Of a stretch of 64,000 bases of DNA, positions 36,490 through 44,672 are shown one piece after another. Every line of letters starts with the position of its first letter. The stretch's first letter is position 1. Source of the DNA: Jeotgalibacillus sp. S-D1. GTDB taxonomy: Bacteria > Bacillota > Bacilli > Bacillales > Jeotgalibacillaceae. Under the pieces are notes generated by a model, which was not told the origin of the DNA, made no database searches, and saw only the letters and a list, made by a program, of their open reading frames with translations. Position numbers and translations under genes: made by a program. The stretch spans positions 1,302,001 through 1,366,000 of the forward strand of contig NZ_SMZR01000001.1 of the NCBI RefSeq assembly GCF_004358665.1, written 5' to 3'.

Positions 36490-38502
36490 TTATCCTGCCT
36501 GCTTATTTCCCTGCTGCAATTTATACATCTGATAATACTTGCCACGAAGGGCCATAAGGTCATCGTGTGATCCCTTTTCGACGATCGCTCCGCGGTCTAA
36601 TACAAGAATCTGGTCGGCATTTTTGATCGTTGACAACCGGTGAGCAATGATAAAAGTAGTTCTGCCGGTCTTTAAAGTGTCCATGGCTTCCTGAATGATC
36701 GCTTCAGTTTCCGTGTCTACACTAGAGGTAGCTTCATCCAGAATCAACACGGCTGGATCAAAGGCAAGCGCACGTGCAAACGAAATTAATTGCCGCTGCC
36801 CGGAAGAAAGCGTGCTCCCCTTTTCAATTACAGGCTCATCAATACCTTTCTCAAGATGTTTGAGTACACGATCTGCTCCTACCGCTTTTAGTGACTCCTC
36901 AATTTTCTCCCGTGAGACGCGTGGATCATTAAGAGAAACATTGGAGGCAATAGTCCCTGTGAACAGGTAGGGATCCTGGAGCACAATTCCCATATGATCA
37001 CGAATTGTCTGACGGGGCAGAGTTTTAATGTCCTGATCATCAATTTGAATGGACCCTTTTTGGCAGTCATAGAAGCGGAACAATAAATTCATAATGGAAC
37101 TTTTTCCTGAACCTGTATGTCCCACCAAACCGATTGTTTCTCCTGGCTTTGCTTCAAAGGATAAGTTTTTTAAAACATAATCGTCCTTTTTATAGGCAAA
37201 GGAAACTTGATCAAATACTACATGCCCCTTGTAACGGGGGGTTTTGTCATTCTTAACATCTTCACCTTCTTCATCGAGCAAGCTAAAGACCCGTTCACCT
37301 GCTACCAGCGCGATCTCTAAATTTGCCAATTGATTTACAATCCCCGTTACCGGCTGGAACATTCGTGTAATGTAATCCACAAATGCATACAGGATCCCTA
37401 CTGTCACGACAGATTCTCCCCCTACAGCACTGCTTCCAAAATACCAAATGAAGGTAACAAAAGTGATGTTTCTCAAAATCGCAACCAGATTGTGCGACAT
37501 AAATGAATTTAAATTGAGCAGTTTGTTTTGATAGCGAAAGTGAGTGTTATTCATAACCTCAAATTCATCCTGCGTCTTCTTTTCACGTTGGAATGCTTGA
37601 ATAATGGTCATTCCCTGGATAGATTCATTAATGGAAGCATTGATTTCACTTACTTTTGACCGTACTACATGATTGTATTTAGAAGCATATTTTCGGTAGA
37701 TGGTCATCCAAATATACAATATCGGCAAAAGAATTAAACAGATTGCTGCAAGCTTTGGATCCAAAATAAACAGCGCTACAAATATCCCTGTAATGTATAC
37801 ACCACTGTAGAAAAATTGAGATAGCACCTGAACATACAATTCCCTGATTGCTTCAGTATCGTTCGTGATCCTTGCCACTACTTTTCCAGCAGGCAGATTA
37901 TCAAAATAGTGAATCGGCAGACGTTGGATATGACCGAATACATCTGTACGCATTTTTTGTATAATACGGTTTGCTGAACGCTGAAGCTGATAATCCTGTC
38001 CAAAATGGAAAATAGCCGCAACAACTGTTAAAGCAAAATACAAAATGACGAGCTGAATAATCCTTGGAATTTCGGGCTTGTAAAATGCCATAATTTGCGA
38101 TCCAGATAGTTCCAATGCATCGTATGAACGTTCTCCATCTTTTGAGGAGAATATCAGCTTTCCATCTTTAAAGGAGCGTTCCCCATCGGCTGTAACTTTG
38201 TCATCGACAAAGAAAAAACGCAATCCGATTTGGAATATATGTGCCTCTTCTCCTCCTGCTTCATCCGGCAGAAGATAGTCCCCCCGTTTATAAAAGGTAT
38301 TATTATAAGCGACAGCGTCCTTCGTTTCTCCCGTTTCATACCATGTTTGTTCGATCCCTAAAATATGATCATCAATCATTTTCTTAGCAATAAAAGGTCC
38401 AATAAGCTCTGCACCAACGGATACTGTCAGCATTAAAAGAGCGATAATAATGGTCTTTTTAAATAACAAAGCATAGTGATATAATCGTTTTCCTACACTC
38501 AT
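36490..38502 (-). CDS. bmrD: Heterodimeric multidrug ABC exporter subunit BmrD (YheH)
   Basis: The 670-residue half-transporter has six membrane helices with a long extracytoplasmic insertion between the first two (about residues 40-145, including NNTFYKRGDYLLPDEAGG), characteristic of BmrD, then a nucleotide-binding domain with Walker A GHTGSGKSS, signature TLSSGQRQL, Walker B LILDEATSS (catalytic Glu kept) and the H-loop IAHRLSTI. In BmrCD this subunit supplies the active ATP site together with the BmrC signature motif. The gene overlaps bmrC by four bases (ATGA). Confidence 0.95.
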   Translation of the reverse strand: MSVGKRLYHYALLFKKTIIIALLMLTVSVGAELIGPFIAKKMIDDHILGIEQTWYETGETKDAVAYNNTFYKRGDYLLPDEAGGEEAHIFQIGLRFFFVDDKVTADGERSFKDGKLIFSSKDGERSYDALELSGSQIMAFYKPEIPRIIQLVILYFALTVVAAIFHFGQDYQLQRSANRIIQKMRTDVFGHIQRLPIHYFDNLPAGKVVARITNDTEAIRELYVQVLSQFFYSGVYITGIFVALFILDPKLAAICLILLPILYIWMTIYRKYASKYNHVVRSKVSEINASINESIQGMTIIQAFQREKKTQDEFEVMNNTHFRYQNKLLNLNSFMSHNLVAILRNITFVTFIWYFGSSAVGGESVVTVGILYAFVDYITRMFQPVTGIVNQLANLEIALVAGERVFSLLDEEGEDVKNDKTPRYKGHVVFDQVSFAYKKDDYVLKNLSFEAKPGETIGLVGHTGSGKSSIMNLLFRFYDCQKGSIQIDDQDIKTLPRQTIRDHMGIVLQDPYLFTGTIASNVSLNDPRVSREKIEESLKAVGADRVLKHLEKGIDEPVIEKGSTLSSGQRQLISFARALAFDPAVLILDEATSSVDTETEAIIQEAMDTLKTGRTTFIIAHRLSTIKNADQILVLDRGAIVEKGSHDDLMALRGKYYQMYKLQQGNKQAG

Positions 38503-40256
38503 GAGCTCACCTCCTCAAGAAGCGAACCCTCTATCTGCTGACGCTGAAACTGTTCATAATACCAGCCTTTCTTCGCAAGCAATTGATGATGTGTTCCTTC
38601 TTCTGTTACGCGACCCTCTTCCAGCACAATGATCCAGTCGGCATGTTCAACTGCTGACAGGCGGTGTGTGGTGATGATCGTTGTTTTTCCTTTGCGTTCG
38701 TTTCGAATATTTTCCAGAATACTTGATTCGGTTTTTGCGTCAACTGCAGATAATGAATCATCCAGTATAAGTACTGATGGGTCCTTTATCACGGCGCGTG
38801 CAATCGATATTCGCTGTTTTTGTCCACCTGACAGGGCAACACCTTTTTCACCAACAAGCGTTTCTAATCCTTCTGGAAGCATCTTCAGGTCGTTTTCAAA
38901 ATGAGCCATTTTAACAGCGCGAAGAATATCTTCCTTTTTCGCATTTTCTGCTCCAAATAAAATATTTTCCTGAATGCTTCTTGAAAATAAAACGTGATCC
39001 TGTGGCACATAGCCAAACCAGGAACGCACATGATCTTTTTCCTGCTGATCAATCGGAGCGCTGCCCAGTAAAATTGAACCCTCTCCCATTGGATATTCTT
39101 TTAGCAATTGTTTTATAAGCGTTGTTTTTCCGCTCCCTGTTTTTCCTACAACACCCAGCGTCTGCCCTTGTTTCAGGCTGAGGTTTACAGCATCCAAATT
39201 TTTCACATTAGAAGATGGATACTGAAATCCGCTGTGGTCAAAAAAGATTTCGTTCACGCTCTCAGTGTTGATCGGGGTGGTAACATCCACTACGTCTTCT
39301 TTATAACCGAGCGTTTCATTGACTCTGTCCATCGAAGCATTTCCACGCTGCATAATGTTTATTAATTCACCTACTGCAAACATAGGCCAAATTAACATGC
39401 CCAAATAAACATTAAAAGCAACCAGCTCTCCAAGAGTAATCGTTTGATTGAAAACAAGGAACGAACCATAACCAAGTCCAATCATATAACTGATCCCTGT
39501 TAGAATTTTTGTTAAGGGATTAAATAATGCGTCAATTAATGCGACTTTCATGTTTTTATGAAACACATCTTCAGTATCGTTATAGAACTGCTTTTGATCC
39601 GCCTGTTCTTGTACATAAGCCCTTATAACCCGCACTCCAGCAACGGATTCTAATACACGGTCATTTAAATCGCCAAAAGCATCCTGAGCACTTGTATAGC
39701 GCTCGTGAATTCTTTTTCCAAGCAGCTGCATCACTACAGCTAATATTGGAAGCGGCAAAATAGCAGCCAGCGTTAGTTCCCAGGAGACCACAATTCCCAT
39801 GGTAACTAAAATTGTTAACATATAGGCGGTGGAATCAATTAACGTCAGCACCCCGAAACCTGCTGTTACTGACACTGCTTTAAGATCATTTGTTGATCTG
39901 GCCATTAAATCGCCCGTTCTGTTGCGCTCATAAAATGTCGGTGTCATTCGGAGCAGATGACCCATGAACATGGATCGCAGCCGCCTTTCAATTTCATTTG
40001 CGCCGCTAAACAAGAGATATTGCCACACATAATTAATTAGATAAGACGCCACAGCGATCCCCAGCAGGATCAGCACGTATTGCACCAATAAATTTGAAGT
40101 TAATTCGCCTTGGAAAATATCATCAATCGCCAGACCTACTAAGAGCGGCGGGATGACTTCCACCACATTTGCAATCAGCAGGAGAACAATCGCGATGGTG
40201 TATCGCTTCCAATGCTGTTTAAAAAACCATTTCAGCTTAAAAAATATATCGAACAT
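38499..40256 (-). CDS. bmrC: Heterodimeric multidrug ABC exporter subunit BmrC (YheI)
   Basis: The 585-residue half-transporter has an N-terminal transmembrane domain and a nucleotide-binding domain with Walker A GKTGSGKTT, signature ALSGGQKQR and Walker B LILDDSLSAVD. The catalytic Glu after Walker B is Asp, so its own ATP site is degenerate, as in B. subtilis BmrC. GAAGGGAGG precedes the ATG. Upstream are an 18-codon ORF and an attenuator-type leader. BmrCD exports structurally varied drugs and, in B. subtilis, is induced by ribosome-targeting antibiotics through the bmrB leader peptide. Confidence 0.95.
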   Translation of the reverse strand: MFDIFFKLKWFFKQHWKRYTIAIVLLLIANVVEVIPPLLVGLAIDDIFQGELTSNLLVQYVLILLGIAVASYLINYVWQYLLFSGANEIERRLRSMFMGHLLRMTPTFYERNRTGDLMARSTNDLKAVSVTAGFGVLTLIDSTAYMLTILVTMGIVVSWELTLAAILPLPILAVVMQLLGKRIHERYTSAQDAFGDLNDRVLESVAGVRVIRAYVQEQADQKQFYNDTEDVFHKNMKVALIDALFNPLTKILTGISYMIGLGYGSFLVFNQTITLGELVAFNVYLGMLIWPMFAVGELINIMQRGNASMDRVNETLGYKEDVVDVTTPINTESVNEIFFDHSGFQYPSSNVKNLDAVNLSLKQGQTLGVVGKTGSGKTTLIKQLLKEYPMGEGSILLGSAPIDQQEKDHVRSWFGYVPQDHVLFSRSIQENILFGAENAKKEDILRAVKMAHFENDLKMLPEGLETLVGEKGVALSGGQKQRISIARAVIKDPSVLILDDSLSAVDAKTESSILENIRNERKGKTTIITTHRLSAVEHADWIIVLEEGRVTEEGTHHQLLAKKGWYYEQFQRQQIEGSLLEEVSS

Positions 40257-40290
40257 TTATATCTGCCTCCCTTCAATCCGATGCGGTGAG

Positions 40291-40347
40291 CTACCCAGAT
40301 TCCAGCTCCACCGTTTTTACTGCCTTCCACTTAATAATGTTCATCAT
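40291..40347 (-). CDS. Possible 18-codon ORF just upstream of bmrC
   Basis: From the ATG at 40347, after AAAGGAGGAAG, the frame reads MMNIIKWKAVKTVELESG and stops 34 bases before bmrC. The strong ribosome binding site makes translation likely. It may be a coupling or sensing peptide for bmrC. No homologue is known to me. Confidence 0.55.
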   Translation of the reverse strand: MMNIIKWKAVKTVELESG

Positions 40348-40462
40348 TTTACTTCCTCCTTTAATTATTGTTGATGCTCAGGATTCCTGGCATCATTTAT
40401 GAAAACAGGCTGTACCTGTAGTCACTGCAGCTTAAAACACTTGTAAGTTCCTTAAATTGAAC

Positions 40463-40503
40463 AAAAAAAAGCATACTGGGCCGCAAAAGCACACAGTATG
40501 CTT
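40463..40503 (-). terminator. Second terminator of the bmr leader
   Basis: On the minus strand AAGCATACTG and CAGTATGCTT form a perfect ten-bp stem, followed by T8. It lies between the leader ORF and the exporter genes. Confidence 0.85.
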
Positions 40504-40508
40504 CCGTC

Positions 40509-40545
40509 AAAAAAGGCACAGACTACGATACGCAGCCCATGCCTT
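40509..40545 (-). terminator. First terminator (attenuator) of the bmr leader
   Basis: On the minus strand AAGGCATGGGCTGCG-TAT-CGTAGTCTGTGCCTT forms a long stem with several G-T pairs, followed by T6. Its 5' arm contains GCTGCGT, the exact complement of ACGCAGC inside the leader ORF, so the leader can compete with the hairpin. Confidence 0.75.
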
Positions 40546-40592
40546 CAACATGACAGTTCATAAATTTCAACATAAAAATGAAATGTTTTCTG

Positions 40593-40667
40593 TTAAGTAA
40601 GAGGTTGCCGCTGCGTGTTATTAAGTTGGTTAAAACGATTTTTGGAAACAGCAATTAAGTTTTTCAT
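40593..40667 (-). CDS. Leader peptide of bmrCD (24 residues, bmrB-like function)
   Basis: The ORF begins MKNLIAVSKNRFNQLNNTQR at 40667, seven bases after GGGAG, and ends QPLT-stop. The last third (codons ACG CAG CGG) can base-pair with the first terminator downstream. A ribosome stalled early in the ORF would leave this segment free to block terminator formation; a freely translating ribosome would cover it. That is the logic of the bmrB leader in B. subtilis. Homology to BmrB itself could not be checked. Confidence 0.75.
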   Translation of the reverse strand: MKNLIAVSKNRFNQLNNTQRQPLT

Positions 40668-40724
40668 GACACGCAACTCCCTTCTTTAAGTGTTTTAAAA
40701 TTTGTCCATTGTTTGAACATACTT

Positions 40725-40753
40725 AGATTATCCTACCAATTCAACGCTGTCAA
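40725..40753 (-). promoter_or_regulatory. SigA-type promoter of the bmr leader
   Basis: On the minus strand TTGACA (40753-40748) and TAATCT (40730-40725) are 17 bases apart. Transcription would start near 40718, about 50 bases before the leader ORF. Confidence 0.75.
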
Positions 40754-40927
40754 TCATTTTTTAGTTTTTTCTAACAATTCCTCAGTAAGTATTAGCAACA
40801 ATTCAAAATAACGCAGCTTCCCCATAAATTTAAATGAGTGTGTTTGATTTATCTATTATTGGGGAACATATTAATAACCGATTTAAGTTTGATTCTTATT
40901 TTGGAACTCAGTAAAGGGGTGAATGAA

Positions 40928-40999
40928 ATGTTAAGAACTATCCTCATGATTATTGGTGCTATCGTTGTAATCTTTTTCTTAATTAACCTTATCGGTTAA
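40928..40999 (+). CDS. Tiny single-pass membrane peptide, 23 residues
   Basis: The frame reads MLRTILMIIGAIVVIFFLIN and three further residues, one hydrophobic helix. AAAGGGGTG stands at a suitable distance before the ATG at 40928 and a terminator follows at 41083. It could be a sporulation or stress-related mini-protein; the function is unknown. Confidence 0.6.
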   Translation: MLRTILMIIGAIVVIFFLINLIG

Positions 41000-41082
41000 T
41001 AACTATTCCCTTTTTTTGTGGATAAACGATTACCGAAATTATATTTTACTTAAGCACATACTATTCCGTTCATAACATAATT

Positions 41083-41109
41083 AAAAAGCCTAATTTTAGG
41101 CTTTTTTTT
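41083..41109 (+). terminator. Intrinsic terminator
   Basis: AAAAGCCTA and TAGGCTTTT form the stem around a short loop, followed by a T-run. Confidence 0.85.
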
Positions 41110-41218
41110 ATTGTCCATACTTTCTCCTGACAATTTTCAGACCTATTTACTATTATCGGAATATTCAATACAATGTAAGGGTAATTAAAACTTAAATTGG
41201 TTAAAGGAGCTGAAATTA

Positions 41219-41728
41219 ATGTATAAAAACATTCTTGTCGCTTTTGACCACACCCACAGCAGCCAAAATGCTTTAGAAACCGCAGTAGATATTTTATCGC
41301 TTCATCCTGCTGCAGAATTGACCATTACGCATGTTTCCACTGAAAAACATTCAAAGGATACAACGATTTATAGCAACGCAAGAGAAGCAGCACCGATTAT
41401 GACCCCCGGAATTGATAAAATGAGCACTCCGTATATGCGGCCATCTCCGCCTAATCAAACTTCTGTTACAGCTCATCGTTTAACAGAGGAACTTGATGAC
41501 GCATTGCAAATGGCAAAAAAAAGCCTTGATGCCAGAGGAATCGAATCAGGATTTTATCCACTGACCGGCTCCCCTGCTGAAACGATTGTCGAATATGCTT
41601 CCTATAATAAAGTGGATTTAATTATTGTAGGATGCACAGAAAAAAACAGCTTTCAAAAATGGTTTTTAGGCAGTGTCAGTGAAAAAATAGTGCAGGAAGC
41701 CCCGTGTCATGTTCTAGTAGTAAAATAA
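41219..41728 (+). CDS. Universal stress protein (UspA family)
   Basis: The 169-residue protein starts MYKNILVAFDHTHSSQNALE and ends with VDLIIVG and LGSVSEKIVQEAPCHVLVV, the UspA core. The ATP-binding consensus GxxG-x9-G(S/T) is present only in degenerate form (GCTEKN...LGSV), so nucleotide binding is uncertain. AAAGGAG precedes the ATG. Family members help survival under stress; the precise role is unknown. Confidence 0.9.
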   Translation: MYKNILVAFDHTHSSQNALETAVDILSLHPAAELTITHVSTEKHSKDTTIYSNAREAAPIMTPGIDKMSTPYMRPSPPNQTSVTAHRLTEELDDALQMAKKSLDARGIESGFYPLTGSPAETIVEYASYNKVDLIIVGCTEKNSFQKWFLGSVSEKIVQEAPCHVLVVK

Positions 41729-41836
41729 TACAAGCTTTGAGGGTCCTATTTGCGAATAAACACGCTAAATCCTCCTTCATCCCAATTTATCGGTTATAAT
41801 AAAAGATAAGTATGGATCATTAAAGGATGATGGAAT

Positions 41837-42412
41837 GTGGCTAGACAGCGCAAAATGGATATGAACGAGCTATTGAAAGCAACAGAAGAACTCCTGCTTG
41901 AAAAAGGTTATGAGGGTTTTCATTTTAAAGCATTATCAGAAAAATTAGATGTAGCAAGAAGTACAATATATGAATACTACAGCAATAAAGATGAATTGAT
42001 AACGGATTATATGAGGCTGTTAATGACGGAGGTTATGGAAAAGGTAAAAGCCATACAAACACAGCCGTCTTCCTTTCAAATGCTTAAAGAACTGCTGACC
42101 TTATTTATGGAGTATTCTCAGGTCTACGATATGATCAAAATGCGGCCCGCTTTAAATAAAAGCAAATCCCCAACGGTCATAAAGGATTTAAATGAATTAG
42201 ACAGCCATTCACAGGAATTATTTAAGATCTTAACGATCGAAATTGAAAATGCTAAAAAAGAAGGCTCAATCCGTCAGGATCTGTCCTCGCAGCTTGTTGC
42301 AAGTATTTTCTTTAATACAGTATTAATTCCCAATATGGAGCGGGTGCCTGCTAAACAGTGGTCAGAAATGATTTTCAGCTTGATTGAACATGGAATAGCC
42401 GTAAAAAAATGA
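41837..42412 (+). CDS. TetR/AcrR-family transcriptional regulator
   Basis: The 191-residue repressor has the N-terminal TetR helix-turn-helix (LLEKGYEGFHFKALSEKLDVARSTIYEYYSNKDELI) and a helical C-terminal ligand domain. GTG at 41837 follows AAAGGATGATG. Its target is unknown. A dyad at 42738-42758 near tatA is one candidate operator. Flanked by a universal stress gene and tatA. Confidence 0.88.
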   Translation: MARQRKMDMNELLKATEELLLEKGYEGFHFKALSEKLDVARSTIYEYYSNKDELITDYMRLLMTEVMEKVKAIQTQPSSFQMLKELLTLFMEYSQVYDMIKMRPALNKSKSPTVIKDLNELDSHSQELFKILTIEIENAKKEGSIRQDLSSQLVASIFFNTVLIPNMERVPAKQWSEMIFSLIEHGIAVKK

Positions 42413-42419
42413 CGCAGTG

Positions 42420-42450
42420 ATCCCTGATAAATAAATTTCAGGGATTTTTA
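42420..42450 (+). terminator. Terminator of the TetR gene
   Basis: ATCCCTGA and TCAGGGAT form the stem, followed by T5. Confidence 0.85.
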
Positions 42451-42464
42451 TCTCCTGCACATAG

Positions 42465-42499
42465 AAAAAACCGTTCCCCATTAAGGAGAACGGTTTTTT
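42465..42499. terminator. Bidirectional terminator after tatA
   Basis: AAAAAACCGTTCCCC pairs with GGAGAACGGTTTTTT. It overlaps the tatA stop codon. Confidence 0.85.
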
Positions 42500-42669
42500 C
42501 AGGATTCCTTCTTATCTTTTGAATCCTCTTCCATTATAGAGTTTAATCCTTTTTTAAATTCATGTAGTGTAAGTCCTGCGGTTCTTCCCAGCTGCGGCAG
42601 CTTGGAGGGACCAAAAACGATCAGTGCAACAAAAAGAATTATGACGATTTCACCAAAACCAAGATTCAT
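42499..42669 (-). CDS. tatA: Twin-arginine translocase subunit TatA
   Basis: The 56-residue protein starts MNLGFGEIVIILFVALIVFG, a short membrane helix followed by the conserved FGPSKLPQLGR hinge and an amphipathic helix, then a charged tail. This is the TatA/TatE plan. GGGGCGG precedes the ATG at 42669. No tatC lies next to it, so TatC must be encoded elsewhere if the system is complete. Confidence 0.88.
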   Translation of the reverse strand: MNLGFGEIVIILFVALIVFGPSKLPQLGRTAGLTLHEFKKGLNSIMEEDSKDKKES

Positions 42670-42737
42670 CAATCGCCGCCCCTTTTCTATCAGATGAATT
42701 CAGTATACCTCCATCTAAAAGAAATTCATATTGAGAA

Positions 42738-42758
42738 AATGTTCATTTGGTGAACATT
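42738..42758. promoter_or_regulatory. Perfect dyad AATGTTCA-N5-TGAACATT between gltT and tatA
   Basis: The eight-base arms are exact. It could be an operator in the tatA promoter region or a weak terminator for gltT; the minus-strand flank has only TTTTCTC. Confidence 0.45.
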
Positions 42759-42760
42759 CG

Positions 42761-44011
42761 TTATCCCTCACCGCGTTGTTCTTTAATTTTTCTTTTCTTT
42801 TCTGATTCAGATACATATAGTGCAACTGCAGCGTCCCCGGAAATATTGATCGCCGTTCTGCACATATCAAGCAGGCGGTCAATTCCTAAAATAAGACCAA
42901 TGCCGGCTACCGGGAGTCCAACTGAATTCAGTACCATTGCCAGTAATATTAATCCTACGCCTGGTACCCCTGCAGTCCCAATACTGGCTAGAACGGCTGT
43001 CATAACAACGGTCAGCAGTTCAACAAAGGTTAAATCAACTGCATATACCTGAGCAATAAAGATTGTGGCTACACCCTGCATAATGGCCGTGCCGTCCATA
43101 TTGATTGTTGCTCCCAGAGGCTGAACAAAAGAACTGGATGCTTTTGATACATTTAAATTCTTTTGAGCCGTTTCCATTGAAATTGGCAGCGTAGCATTAC
43201 TGCTGGACGTACTAAAACCTACTGTCATGGCTGGAAAGAAACCTTTGTAAAACCAGATGGGGCTCTTTTTAGCCAAAAACAAAATGATGCTGCCGTAAGT
43301 TACGACGGCATGAACAACCAGGGCCAATAGTACAACGAGTACATACATTAGTATACTTTGAAGAGATTCAAAACCAGCTTCTCCAAGGGCAGAAGCAATC
43401 AATCCAAATGTACCGTATGGAGCAAATTTCATCACTACCCCAACCAGGTACATCATAATGTCATTCCCCTGCTCGAATAGCTTATAGACCCCTTTAGTTT
43501 TTTCTTTAAGAACTGTTAAAGCCAGTCCGATAAAAATAGAGAATGCAATAATCTGAAGCATATTCCCTTCGGCTAAAGCTGCCACTGGATTTGTTGGAAT
43601 AATATTCAGAAGTGTTTCTGCAACAGATGGGGTCTCTTCTTCATTAAACGAAGCCGCTTGTCTTTCCTCTTCAGAAAAAGGAGAGTTTGAACCGGGCTGA
43701 ATAACAGCAGCCAAGAATAAGCCGATCGTGATTGCAATGGCAGTCGTAATAAGAAAAGTAGCAATTGTTTTGATTCCCATCCGCCCAAGTTTTTTTGTGT
43801 CACCCAATCCTGCAACTCCAAGAACGAGTGAGAAGAATACAATAGGCACTACGAGCATATTAATTAAGCTAAGAAAAATTTCTCCAAGAGGTGAAAAGAA
43901 ATATTTATCTAAAGTGGAAAATAAATCAGGCGCTAAAACATTTAATGATAGCCCAACGATAATACCAAGCACCAGAGCTATCAGAATCTTTGCCGTTAAG
44001 TTCAATTTCAT
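42761..44011 (-). CDS. gltT: Sodium/proton glutamate-aspartate symporter (DAACS family)
   Basis: The 416-residue transporter has eight membrane helices, the serine-rich reentrant-loop signature TSSSNATLP, and the second signature QPLGATINMDGTAIMQG. It takes up glutamate or aspartate. The ATG at 44011 follows GGAGGAAG and gives MKLNLTAKILIA; the longer frame adds six codons. In B. subtilis gltT is next to yhfH; here it is about 36 kb away, so it has been moved. Confidence 0.93.
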   Translation of the reverse strand: MKLNLTAKILIALVLGIIVGLSLNVLAPDLFSTLDKYFFSPLGEIFLSLINMLVVPIVFFSLVLGVAGLGDTKKLGRMGIKTIATFLITTAIAITIGLFLAAVIQPGSNSPFSEEERQAASFNEEETPSVAETLLNIIPTNPVAALAEGNMLQIIAFSIFIGLALTVLKEKTKGVYKLFEQGNDIMMYLVGVVMKFAPYGTFGLIASALGEAGFESLQSILMYVLVVLLALVVHAVVTYGSIILFLAKKSPIWFYKGFFPAMTVGFSTSSSNATLPISMETAQKNLNVSKASSSFVQPLGATINMDGTAIMQGVATIFIAQVYAVDLTFVELLTVVMTAVLASIGTAGVPGVGLILLAMVLNSVGLPVAGIGLILGIDRLLDMCRTAINISGDAAVALYVSESEKKRKIKEQRGEG

Positions 44012-44201
44012 AAAACTTCCTCCAATCATGTACGTTCCTTTTAATATGTATTAATTGTATTTTTAAAACTTTTGCTATAATCAATTTAATGCCTAGCCCG
44101 AAGAATATCAATCTCAATTAGGTAAATCTCATAAAAATGCATAAATTGAATGACGTATGGGTATAGATAACTATAACATCAATCAGAAAGGGATCTGCGA
44201 T

Positions 44202-44633
44202 ATGGCTAATAAAACAGTTTATTTTATATCATCTAACCACGAACGCAGTCTAATTGCTGAAGGGTGGGCATCACGGCTTAATGCAAAAAACATTACGTTT
44301 CGCAGTGCCGGTTGGGAAAGCGCACGAGTGAATTCTTTCTCTATCGAAGCCATGAAGGAAATTTGCATTGATCTATCAACCATTAAACCTCATCATTTAA
44401 ATATAGAAGAATTGGAAAATGCCGATATGATTATTTTAATACAGGATTTTGATAAAGATGAAAGAATCTACCTTTCCCCTACTATTGCAAAAAAGATTTT
44501 AAACTGGAATATCATTAACCCGGAAAAAAGATCCAGTAACCCTTCAGAAACCTGGCTGCTGTTTCAGGAAATTTGCGACGATATCGCCCTTAGAATTCGT
44601 GATCTTGGAAAAAGTTTTTCTTCCCCACTTTAA
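44202..44633 (+). CDS. ArsC/LMW-phosphatase-like protein lacking catalytic cysteines
   Basis: The 143-residue protein follows the arsenate-reductase (ArsC)/low-molecular-weight phosphatase fold: KTVYFIS, SLIAEGWAS, FRSAGWESARVNSFSIEAMKE, and the C-terminal TWLLFQEICDDIALRIRDL. In ArsC the P-loop is CTGNSCRS; here it is SSNHERS, one residue shorter and with Ser in place of Cys10. The positions of Cys82 and Cys89 are Ile and Arg-like residues (ILIQDFDKDER). It therefore should not reduce arsenate or hydrolyse phosphotyrosine by the known mechanism. AGAAAGGGA precedes the ATG at 44202. Confidence 0.78.
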   Translation: MANKTVYFISSNHERSLIAEGWASRLNAKNITFRSAGWESARVNSFSIEAMKEICIDLSTIKPHHLNIEELENADMIILIQDFDKDERIYLSPTIAKKILNWNIINPEKRSSNPSETWLLFQEICDDIALRIRDLGKSFSSPL

Positions 44634-44648
44634 GCTCATTTAGCTGAT

Positions 44649-44672
44649 ATAGCTGATTGGGCTATTTTTTTT
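44649..44672 (+). terminator. Short terminator of the ArsC-like gene
   Basis: ATAGC and GCTAT form a short stem followed by T8. Confidence 0.6.

Noticed and set aside
42747-43052. 101-codon plus-strand ORF over the end of gltT
   Set aside because: Antisense shadow of gltT; serine- and proline-rich composition is typical of shadow frames.
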